Source: Saccharina japonica
Taxonomy: Eukaryota; Sar; Phaeophyceae; Laminariales; Laminariaceae
DNA: 64,000 nt
Direction of reading: 5' to 3'
Assembly (NCBI GenBank): GCA_008828725.1
Contig: MEHQ01004429.1
Span: 287,374 to 351,373 of the forward strand
The position numbers and the translations under genes were made by a program. The notes below the pieces were generated by a model. It was not told where the DNA came from. It worked only from the letters and a program-made list of their open reading frames with translations, and did no database searches. This document shows positions 46,501-58,500 of this stretch, piece by piece. Position 1 is the first letter of the stretch. Each line of letters begins with the position of its first letter.

Positions 46501-49500
46501 GCTACCTCCGGAACAGCTGAGGCTTGTTTAGGGGTTGTTGTTGTTTTGTTGTTATTGTTGTTGTTGTTGTTGTTGTTGCTGTTATTGTTATTGTTGGTGT
46601 TGTTGGTGTTGTCGCTGTTGCCGTTGTCGCTGCTGCTTTTGTTGTTATAGTTTCCACATGAAGTCGTCGCCATAATCTAGTCCGTGGTCGCGAGATGACT
46701 ATGGTGGCGACAACGCGCTGTCACGGACGACGATGGCGAAAGGTTGTCCGAAGCTCACAGAAAGCTAGCTGGCCGGATTGCCTGTCTGCAGGCAGCGTGG
46801 CATGGCGCCGATGGCGTTTCTTCGACCCGGCGTGGAGATGGCACTGCATGCCACTGGAAGAGCGCGGGTTGAACGAGTCACGGGCCTGAACACTCACTTC
46901 CCCCCCCACCGTGCTTTCGGCCGCCACACAGTGAACGACCTCACGGAAAACTCAAGTGCCCTGTAAGCCCCCCCCAGCTGGGTGCATGGAACAAAAACGC
47001 CTACTAATGGTGTGAAACGTAACCGTTAGTTCCGCCGCTATCCTCCGCCTTGGCCAATCAACACACGCGCCCGCGCAGGCTACGACCCTGTGGAGGTGGA
47101 CCCGGAGGACATGGTCCGTTACGCGTCAGAGAGGCCCACGGAAATGGCGGCCTACTCTGTGTCGGACGCCGTTGCGACGTACTACCTGTACCAGACATAC
47201 GTGCACATGTTTGTGTTCAGCCTGTGCACGATCATTCCGATGGGACCGGACGACGTCCTTCGAAAGGCGAGTGTATTTCGAGAGTTACGTGTGTATGTTC
47301 TGCTGTACCACTGTCCCGAAATATTAAGGATGTTTTTTTTTTTTTTGTCCATCTCATTTATTATCTTTGCACTTCCGTCTTTCTCCCTCCCTAGTCGTAA
47401 CTCAAATCCGGGGTCACAATGTAAGCCCCTCTCCCTCCTCCCCCACTACGGTTCTTGCTTTACATTTTTATCGCGAGAAGATTTCAGCACTTTCTTCCCT
47501 CGTCAACTCTCGTCGAATTTTGCTTACCCACGCTATAATATGCGCTCTCGACAGTCGGTGTCATTTGAAAATAAAAACCTCCATGGGGAGAATCGAACCC
47601 TCGACATCCGGCCCAAAAGGCTTCGCGGCTACCAGTTAGACCACCGGGGCGACCGGCTATATTATTATTCAATCGATATGGTTAATATATTTCGGGACAT
47701 GATGGTACGTGTTTTGTTGTGTTTCCGGGGACCGTATTTTTTTTTTGGGATCATCGCCACGGTAAGGACTGCGCATTGACCCCATCTTGAAGATTAAACT
47801 GCGATAATTTCGGGGGCGCGATAGTGGCACGTATTTTGTTGTGTTTTCCGGGACCGTATTGTTTTTGGTCGTCGCCGTGGTAAGAACTGCACATGGACTC
47901 CATCTTGGAAAAAAAATCCTTCGATAATTTCGGGGTCGCGATTTGATTGTGGCGGCGTTTGTGTGGCTGGGTGTTGTCGTGGGTGTAGCACGCTTTCTTT
48001 TTGTCTGCCGGCGATGGAAGCTCGTGCCAGATCGGCCCTGGACACACCGCTTGGTCAGCTCTCGTGGGCAGGCGTTATTGGACCATGCGGTTGTGGCAGG
48101 CGTTCTGGGGAGCGGCGCGACTTTTGGCTAGCAGGGTGGTGTGATACATCAAAAGCGCGGACTCCGTGCGCGTTACGCAGAGCGCTCTGTGTCGGGGGGT
48201 TCAGCCGGTGTAAAAACCATGCAATGCGTACAGAGCGGTTGTTCACTTGTATGTTTTTATTAAATTGATAAGAACACGTCGGTTTTGGTTGGTCAGCCTG
48301 CTGCAATGACAACAGCCGCACTTCGCACCTTTTTTTAGGTACGAGTATGGTGGGTTTTTTTTCCCCGACATTCGCGGCTCTTCAGCGTCGTGGTTTCGTC
48401 ACTCCTCAACTTCATGGCTTCATGAAGAGATGACAACAACTCTCTCTCTCTCCATGCCTCCTCTAAAAGAAAACTGTCTGTTTGTGGCGTATGCTCTCGT
48501 TCTTTTGCCTTACCCAGGGGTCCGGGACGCTGTGCGAGGCACTTCTGATGGTGGAGGCTTATCGGGGCAACATTGTCTGTCCTAACAAGCACGTGAGATA
48601 CGCCACCATTCATGCATATTCAACGTAAGATCGGCCTGGCAACAGATTGCGTAGTGGTTGTGTCCCGTGCGCATTTATCGACCTGCTCAAAATAATGTGG
48701 CATTTGGTTTTCTCGGCGGCCTGAGCTGAAACTTCCATTGTAGTGGGAGCGTTTGTATCAGCTGATTTTGTTTGGCTAGACCGATTATATATATATCCGC
48801 GGCCACGCCTGTCCTACGCTTATTTGCTACGCCTGATTTTTTGTTGTTGTTATTGCTTCCGCCACGCCTCTTCGACCTTTCGCGTACAGGTGGACCCGCT
48901 GACGAAGTTTCACGAAGGGCACCTTGTGGAGTCGGAAACGTACATCGGCGGTCACGTGGAGTGCCTCGAGGTGAGGCAACTTGGAAGCACGACGGGCTAG
49001 TTTTTGTGGTTGGTGGCGCGATCGAGGCGACTGATAGTCGCGCAAAACTTCTCTCGACATGCGCCTGGCGTAAGCGCGGCGACAGTGCGAGTAAGGGCGT
49101 GGGCGCCGGACGCCCAGGCGGTGTGCCGGGTATTGCCGAAGCCTCGTGCACGTAGCGAATGTGCCTTTTAAGTGTGCATACCGGTGCGGGTGAAATAGCT
49201 TTAGTGTTTGCTTTCCCGAGGGCATGTGTGTATCTCTTGTAGTATTCCTGTTCGTGAAGGCCCACTAGCCCCTAGCCCAAGTCCTTATCCCCTGGCCCTA
49301 CGAGCCCTTAGAACTTTGGTCTTCCCTCGTCGAAACTACCAAGTACCCTGGACCGTAACGATCTCCGACTCCTCCCTCCGCTCGCCCGCCGCGGACGGAC
49401 GCGATTTGTCTTGCAGACGGGCGTTTTTCGAAGCGACCTCCCGGAGAAGTTCCGGCTGGTGCCGAGCGCCCTCCAGGCTCTGATCGACAACATCGACCGA

Positions 49501-52500
49501 GACTTGACCTTCGCCATCGAGGTGGAGAGCGGGGTGCAGCGTGACACCATCAGCAACTACGATGAGGTATATACGATTCCCAGTGGCGCCAGGGCTCTAA
49601 ATCAATGAACAGTTATAATCTGCAAAAATGACCTGGTTTTGTTGGCTATTTTTCAAGTCTAAAATTACAACCTTTCTTAACCCCTTAAGAACTGGTCCCA
49701 CATATTTGGGGGCAAAATACTTGTTGTTAGTGTGGATTTTTTGTTATCAGTTCTGAAGGGGTTAAGCCATCCATCCCCGCCGTAAAATGGCCTACTTTGT
49801 CCCCCAAGTACAATCAGAATTTGGCTCTGTCGCCAAATCAACTGTCGGAGCAACGTTGGTATATATACCAGGTATATAGCACATGCGCACGCAGCCATAC
49901 TTGCACTCATTGGGCAGATCACTGACAGATCAGACAGATCATCCCCACTGGGTGATCTAGGTCCTTCAGGGCAGATAGGTTCCTGATCTGTACGGCCTAT
50001 AGCTCATGCTGACGGGTGGGTGGGAGCTTTATTTCTGCCGTGATCTATGGCAAACGTTTCCTGGGTTGGATATGTACTACTGTATGTAGATCCTGCACAA
50101 CGGCTCGTAACGGCAGGTTAGGGTCTAGACGATCTACAGATGATGATCTATCTATAGATGATCATGATCTATCTGTAGATGATCTAGATCATGATATATC
50201 TGTAGATGATCTAGATCATGATATATCTATAGATGATCTACTGTAGATCATCTACAGATAGGTCATGATTGTAGAACATGATTTACCTGTAGATAATCTA
50301 GATCATGATCTATCTATAGATGATCTCGATAGTGATCTGTCCGATGTGTGATTTTGTTTAATTTAGTCTGCCTGCCGGTTACAGCTTTCCGCGCGTTACA
50401 GCTCGACAGTCCCGTCGTCGGTGTCTTGAATGTTGTGGCACAGAAACGTACGGGGCCATCGTTCGTCAACCTGGTGTTGCCGACCCCGCAATGTTTTGGA
50501 TGAAGGGATTTGCACGCCACGCCAGTGACGAGTGGTGTCGGGTGGGATCCACACACTTGAAAAACATTTTTGCTGCATTGCTTGCTCTGTGTTGGGTTTC
50601 TGCCGGCCTGTAAGGTTTCCGCCGCGCTGCCGGAGGCGTTTCGCCTCCTCAACAAGCATGCGCGCACGCGAATAACATCGAATGCGTCGTGGTGTTCTTG
50701 TGCTGCGCTTGCAAGCGAAGCAGTGCGCTATGACGAAGAGAAGCAGTGCGAGTGGTCGTTCCTCTGTGTTCACGTGTCATTGCATGTCCCTCGGGAGTCG
50801 TGTTCGAGGCGTTTTGCAGATTAGCGCTGTGCTGGCGTCGCTTCGGAGCTGCTGCTGCTGCTGCTTTTCGTACGAACGAGAGACAAATAATGCGGTCACG
50901 CCTACTATGTCTCGTCGCGCCTGTGGCTATTCCTCTCAGCCACAGAAGTTACATGACGCGTGGCTCGTTGATCGGAGGCCTCGGGCATTGCAATTCGTGA
51001 CGTGTGGCCGACTGTTTTTTAGACCTCGGGCAACGTGCGCCTTGACTTACCAATGCCTCGTTTTTATCCTCTGCGGCTTGCTTCTACGAGTACTGCATTT
51101 GGGCGGCGGCGTGCACACCTGCTTTGTCTGGTTAGTGAAAACCCAACTCCGTCCCGGCATTGTAGGGGTGCGAGGGTCTATGGTCATACAACTACGGCCG
51201 TGCACGACATGAGTACACCCGCCCCCCCCCGCTCATGCGCTCGCTCCTCATTTCGTTTTTTTTTTCCCCCGTCTCTTCGGACCGTGAAGGTGCGCAGCGA
51301 AATCATCGAGCAGCTGGAGATGCTGCGGGACAGCCCCCTGCGCGAGGAGGAGCCGTTCATCTACCATCTCGACGTGGCCGCCATGTACCCCAACATCATC
51401 CTGTCGAACCGCCTGCAGGTGTGTGTGTGTTCGCGTGCGTGTCCTGGTCTGCGCTGTGGTACTGCACTGTAGTTCGCCCTGTTTTTGTTAAGAAATTTGT
51501 TTTGTTTCTTGCAAGACCGAGTCTGTCACGTGAGTGCCGGCTGTGCAACAAATGGCAACGCGACTCGTTCTCTGTGTTTCTGCGCTCAACCCTCCTCCCT
51601 TTGAACCCCCAGACTACGGCCATGCATGAAAATGAAGTACGCCCCCCCCTTTCTCCCCCCCCCCGCCATCGTCGCCAACGCCGTTTTTTCCGGTGCGTCA
51701 GCCGGGGGCGATCGTCAACAAAGCCATGTGCGCCTCGTGCGACTTCAACCAGGAGAGCAGCAACTGCAAGCGAGCGCTCACTTGGAAGTGGAGGTGAGCT
51801 GTATACCGCCCCGCCGCCCCCCCCTGCGCGCTCGATCCTTGGTGGCCATCTCGGCCGCTGCTCTTCATGTTCCGATAACCCAGGCGACCTTGGCCGTGTG
51901 CCGGGGTCTTGCTCGCCTGCAGTAAAGTTCACGTTGCGCTCCGCACGCACTGCCGCAGTGGCCCTTGTGATTCCCATGCGCGCATGTGCCCCTGCTTCTC
52001 ACACTTGAGTGACCCCCTTCCGCTGCGGTCGCTACCGCCACCACCGCCGCCATGGCCACCGTCATTGCGGGCTCCTTACCCCCTCCTTTATTTGTTGACT
52101 GCTGGGTGTGGTATCCCGCCTCTTGCTTTATCTGCTGTGCTGGGTGTGGTCTCCGGCGTCTTGACTCTTGCCTCTCTTGGTTCTTCCCCGCTTTCGTTTT
52201 GTGCTGCGGCGTTTTGTGTGCAGAGGGGACATGACCCCGGCGTCCAGGACGGAGTACCAGAGCGTCAAGACGCAGCTCACCTACGAGAACGTGGACGGAA
52301 AGCCGTTTGTGGAGCTTGAGTGAGTGGCGTGGCATGGCATGGCGTGCTGGTTGTTTTGCGCTTCTTCTTGGGCCTTTTGCTGATGCCGCTGCTGCTGCTA
52401 CCGCTGCTACTGCTGCCCTTGCGCCGTCTCTGGTAGACCAATTCGTGCGTGCGACGCCGTTGACATGCGTATTGCGTGCGATTTTCTCAATGGCACCGGG

Positions 52501-55500
52501 CTGTAGTTTGTTTTTTTCTGACTAACAGTAACAGGGAGAACTATGCCGCATCGCAGTTTCCATTTCTAGATGCATCTTATTGGTGGGTTGAGGGCAGTTG
52601 GTTCCGATCCCGCGCGCAAAAACGGTGGGTTTACAAAAAAAAAATGTTAGGGGGCGTTAATGCTGTCGCACCCAGGGGTTGACAGCGGCGTCGGTAGCCC
52701 CTTTCTGTTCTTCGAAAAAAGGGTGCCACCATCACGCTCTAACCCATACACACAAATGCAACCCGCTCGCCCCGCTAACATTTGCCCTTGGCATGTAACG
52801 CTCCCACGGGAATGACTGGTACTTCAGCGAGACAGACCAGGCCCTGAACGTCAAGGCACGACTGAAGAACTACGCGCACAAGGTCTACAAGAAAACGAAG
52901 GTACTATACATGGTGGATGATGGATGCCGCAGGCTTGTATCTCGGCCGCATGGAGAGCGTTTTGGTCGTCACCAGCTTGTCGCAAATAGTTTGGCTCTGG
53001 CTCTGGCTCTGGCTTTTTTGTTCTGACTAATTTCGAGCGGCCGAGGCTGACAACGTTCTTGTTGCCAATGGCTCTCACTCGACCTGAACGCACGGCGCTT
53101 GCAGCCCCCAACACAAGTTTTGCGACTGAACCGCGATTTTGCGAGCTATGGGGGGAGCATGCGACTGACTGTTTAGCAGAGTTGGTGTGCTGCGGTCACA
53201 CGTCTCGGCGCCTGGGATAGCGTTATCTATGTGAAGAGGGGGGTGGCATGAGTATTGCGACCAGATGCACACGCTGTTTTCGCGTCCGCGCCCGTAGTGC
53301 TTTACGATGGCAAGCGCGGGGCAACCGCCCGCAACTTCCGCTGGTATTTTTCGGGGGGGGGGTTTCGGACATGAAAATAGTGTTTCATCCCTGGCCGTCG
53401 CAGGTTACGAAAGAGGAAGAGCGGGTCGACACGGTGTGCATGCGCGAGAACCCTTTTTACGTCAACACCGTCCGGGCCTTCCGCGACCGCCGCTACGACT
53501 ACAAGGTGAGTGAACTCCCTTAAGAACTGCCGCCACGGTTTTGGGGGACAAGCTGTAGACCCTCGAATTGGTGCGGGATACTGTACGTTTTTGCTAATCT
53601 AGAACGGATACATGAGGCGCGGGGTGGAGATATAAGGTGAACCTGATGTGGGGCAGAACTCCCGCCATGCACTTCGTTGGAGTTTCCCATTGAGCGAAGC
53701 ACGCGACGAGAGGCGAGGGGGGAAAGGGTAGGCGAGGGGGCTAGGGAAGTGCTGTTTGGCCGGTGTCTCGTTGTGAATTTTCCGCGGTTGGACCCGGCCC
53801 TATTCTGTTCTGGTGATCCCCCTATGCATTTCCCCTAGACAATCATGCGGGATGTGGCTCGGAGCGTAGGTTTGGGGTTAAAAGAAAGGCGGAGGAGGAG
53901 AGGGGGGGGGTGTACTCATGTCGTGCACGGCCGTAGTCGTATTACCAGGGGTACTCGTGTCATGCATGGCCGTAGTCTTATGGTCATAGACCCTCGCATC
54001 CCTACAATGTCGGGACAAAGGACGTTGGGTTTTCACCAACCAGACAGACATTGCTTGCACCAAGTGCGAAGCGCGGGGGGGGGAGGTGTCGTTTCGCGAA
54101 ATACCCCCCTCCTTTGCCCTCCACTCGATGTCCTTGTACCTCCTTCTGTATAAGGCTGTTTTGTGTGGTGACACATTCACAGCGTTGTATCGATATTCTC
54201 CCCCTCCTTCCCACCTTCCCATGCGCACTACAGACTTTAGCCAGAGATGGAACGGGCACCGGAATGCACAGAAAAACACGCGCCTCACGTCGACCCCCGC
54301 CCGCCCCCTTCCCGCCCTCACCTCGCTGGTTGCGTCGCAAACCGCATGAAACATGCAAAACTAAAAAAAATATTCATTGAAAAAAATATTAAAATGTTGA
54401 AAGATCATGACGAAGAAGGCCAAGAAGGCGAAGTCGAAGGCCGCCGACGAAGGGGACGTGGTTGGCGCTAAGGAGGCTGGAGACAAGGCCCAGGTTTACG
54501 ACTCTCTGCAGCTGGCGCACAAGTGCATCCTCAACTCGGTGAGCGATTGCTATGCCGCTATCTGATAGTGTAGTACCGTACCGGAGTGGGGGGTACCATA
54601 TCGGAGTGGACAGGGGGGGAGGAGTGCCTGCTTGTGTGACCCCGGACGTGAGCTACGTACGGCAAAGGGAGAGAAAGAGCTGGAGAACGTACGATGCACT
54701 GTGATTCAAAGGTATTAGATGGGATGGAAAAAACAAAACAAAAACAAAAACAAAAACAGATACGTGAACATACTGCTGCAGTTGCAGTTTCTTGTTGTGC
54801 ATGCCTTGCGCTCCTTTTTTCGTCTCGCGCGCGGCGACAGCAGTGGCGCAGACGTAGTCCGGAGCGGGTAGCGGGGCTGATTGTTTGATGCGCCCGTTCT
54901 CGGGGACGTAGAGGCCTCCTTCTGTTCACTTGAAGCACGTGTTTGTCCTCGATTGCGCATTTTCTGGAGAACAACCCCGCACGGGAATTCAGTGAGAGCG
55001 TTTTCGTATCGCATCGCTGTAGTAAAATATTTCGATATTGAGAGTCTGAACCGAAGCAACCTACACCCCGAGTTAAAGTTGACAGGCGGCACAGATGCAG
55101 TAGTGTGGTGAGCTCAACGTTTCCTTTTTTACCCGTTCGTCGGAGGATTTGAAAATTTAAAAAACGAAAAATGCCATCCTGAGCACAGAGGCACTTGTTT
55201 TCCTCCCGTGGTCCGTGCTGGCTCTGGCGCACTTTTGTCTTTCTTTCAATGGCTTCACTGTTTTGGAGCGACGCCCGCACGCGTTCGTACATCTGCTTTG
55301 CATTCGCCTGCGTTTGCTGAGCCCTCATTTGGTGACGTTGCTGCTCGTCTCGCCGAACAATCTCCAGTTCTACGGATACGTGATGAGAAAGGGCGCTCGG
55401 TGGCGATCGATGGAGATGGCGGGCATCGTGACCTACACGGGAGCGTTGCTGATCAAGCAGGCCCGGGAGCTGGTGGAGCAGGTGCGTGCTGGATTCCCGC

Positions 55501-58500
55501 TTAGTATCGCAAAGGTGCAGGATTTTGCTTAATAGATTAGCCAAGGGCTTTTTGCTTTCTTGTGGGGTGTGCTATCTGCTGTAGACCTTCTCACGTTCCC
55601 CGGACACAATGATATGTTCGGTAGGATACCTCTGTATGAGGGCCATGGGTCCGTTATGCAGGGGCGGATTATTTTCCCAAGGTGGATGCTTTACCCACGA
55701 CGCCTTACACAAGCCTGCCTGGTCTTGGATTACGTCGAGGCCTCCACTTGCCGGACCAAGGCGGTCTGTGCACCCCCTGCCTTGCGCAGGCCCCGGGAGT
55801 TCCACAGTTGCAGCTGCGGCGTTCGTAAAACAGTGATGTAACAGTAAAGGGCGTTGAGTTCGCCCAGGGGTGCGCGATCGTTTTTTTTTCAAGCACTCGA
55901 TTTTTCCAGAACGGGAAGGTTGCCAAATACCGAACAAGGTATTTTCGGAAATTCGGAAATATCTGGTCGGAAATTCAGAAATTCGGAAAAAAATCTGGTC
56001 GGAAACTCGGGACTTCGAAAATATCTGGTCGGGAACCTTCCGAAAATATAATGTTCGACATTGTTCGACGCTTCCGTGCTCACTGTCTGTGCTTCGTATG
56101 AAGCGCTTCGCCTCAGATGCTGCTTTTTGTTGCCCTCGCTAATTCCCCGATTCGCCGTCCAGCGATGAACTCGAGAAATCACGAATTATCTGGTCCAGCG
56201 AGCGACCGCTGTCCAGTTGTAAACAACAGCCCTGTCTGTTCGCGTGTTCTACCAGTCTGCCAGCACCGTTCCGTGTGGTATCCACTTGGTATTTTCACAA
56301 GCACGATCAACCAAACCAATGCCAGCTGCTACTGTCAAGTGAGCTATGTACGCACTTCGTACTCAGCCAAATAATATGAACCATAACGCCGAATTCTCTC
56401 CACAACAACAAACTACAGTTTATTTTTATATCGGTTCCCGATTCCTAATAATAATCTTTCTCATTCGGAAATATCTGGTCGGGAACCTTCCGAAAATATA
56501 ATGTTCGACATTATTAATAGCACGCTTTTACTACCGTTGTCGAGAAAACGAGCGCTGAAAAAAACGAGCGCACTCCTGTGCGAGCTCAACGCTCTTTACG
56601 GTATGGCCCCTCGGGCCGTTGAACCCTCGGCTTTGTCTCGCTCCACCGCCTGACGCCGCTGCGCGACCCCCCTTGCTGACTTTGTCGCTTGTGCCCCATG
56701 CGTGCTCGTTTCGTGTTTGCCGTCCGTGTGTCCGCGCGTTCTTGCGGATCGTTGCGACAGATCGGACGTCCGCTGGAGCTTGACACAGACGGCATCTGGT
56801 GCATCCTTCCGTCCTCTTTCCCGGAGAACTTCACCTTCAAGTAGGTTTCGTCGAACCTTTTCTCGGTACTCTGAGTTTTTCGTGCTTGCTTCTGCTGCTT
56901 TTGCTGCTTCTGCTGCTGCTGCTACCGCTGCTACCGCTGCTGCTGCTGCTGTTGATGCTGTTGCTGCTGTTGCCGCTGCTGGTGCTGCTGACGCTGTTGC
57001 TGTTGTTGCCGCTGCTGGTGCTGATGCTGATGCTGCTGATGCTACCCGTGTCGCCGCTTCCGGACGGTATAGGGTGGACGCATGTGTAATTGCAGCACGC
57101 TGATTTGACAGCGACCAAGGAAAAAAGGGGTAGGTAGAACTGTCCGTGCCCTGGCTTAGATGGGGCCCTTTTTTATTCCGACGGTAGTTGCCTTGTGTCC
57201 CCCGTCCTGCCTGCGTGCCTTTGGCCACTGTTCTTGGCAGTCAGGCATGAGGCGGGGTCATGGGACCGAGCGCTTCGGAGGCGCGCTGCTTATCCCCCCA
57301 CAACGATATCGTCCTGCTTTGTGGTCGTGAAGCGTGAAGTGTAAAGCGTGTGTAATATACGTAACAGTTGATAGCTCTGACCTGTCACGTGTGTTTTCAT
57401 GCACGGCCGGAAGTTCAATTGATGATGATGTTGATTATGAAGATGATGACGATGATGATACTGATTATGAAGATGATGATGACGATGATGATGTTGATTA
57501 TGAAGATGATGGTGATAATGATGATGATATCTTGCATTACGTGGTTAATTTCTCCGGCATCTACTGCAGCCCATAGTCACAAAACAGGCTGAAAAAAACA
57601 ACAGCGTAGCGTTGGCTAACGCCTCCCATCTGGTTTGTGTCTGCTCTCGCTGAACAGAACGAAGTCGGGAGGAAAGATCCGCATCTCGTACCCCTGCGTG
57701 ATGCTCAATGCCGACGTGCACGAGAACTACACCAACCACCAGGTCCGTCCGGGTTTTTTTCTGAGAACTTTCTTGTGGAGCGCCCCGAGATCGTGCCACA
57801 AGTAGAAATAAGCCGATTATTTGTAGGCGTCTTGTGCGTTTTGAGGCGTGGTGCTGGCTGCGACGAGACCTATTATAGTTGCCCGCGCATGAAGCCGCCT
57901 ACGTAGGTGCATTGTTTGTTTCGGAGGGTGGCGGTGGCTCCGACGAGGTCTACGTATCAGCACAAGCTAAATCTCGATTGAAAGCCGTCTCTCTGTCATC
58001 GAAAGGGTCAGTAGCGGCTTTTGTGTATTCTGAGGCGTTTTTCTGTCTGCGGCAAGAGCTATATAGACTATACCCGCCTATGCCTATCTCGGTTTGGAAG
58101 GCTGAAACCCTTGTCTCTGTTAGCGAAAGGAGCATGTATCCGCTTCTCGGGTTTTCCGCAGCTACAAGGCGGTGTCCACGGCCTTCATGATATGATGGAC
58201 TTTTGAGTGTTTTTCCTAATTCAACAAAAAAATGTCAAGCTGGCGGTAAGAACCTATGATATGTTGTTTTACGGGAATACTGCTGTGGGCATGTGAAACA
58301 AAATGTGAGTTTGGCGGCGTGAAGAGCATCTTGGTGTTTCTGCCGCTCGCTCGGATAAAAAGGCCTGGGTTTTGCAATGTGATGTGATGATCATCTTGAC
58401 GTTTCTGCTGCCTTGCCGCTCGCTCGGGTTTTGTGCGCGGTTGTTACGGCAGTACCAAGACCTCCAAGACCCGGCCACGCGCAAGTACAACACCAAGAGC

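Noticed and set aside
47584-47654. Possible functional tRNA gene on the minus strand
   Set aside because: A and B boxes are good, but the 3' end lacks a pairing acceptor arm and continues into the SINE body shared with 32061, so it is the SINE head.
54558-55544. 328-codon minus-strand frame
   Set aside because: It is antisense to POLE exon 21 and flanking introns; the plus-strand exon matches the polymerase family unambiguously.
56885-57050. Poly-Leu/Ala open frames in both strands
   Set aside because: They are products of the CTG/GCT trinucleotide tract after exon 22.
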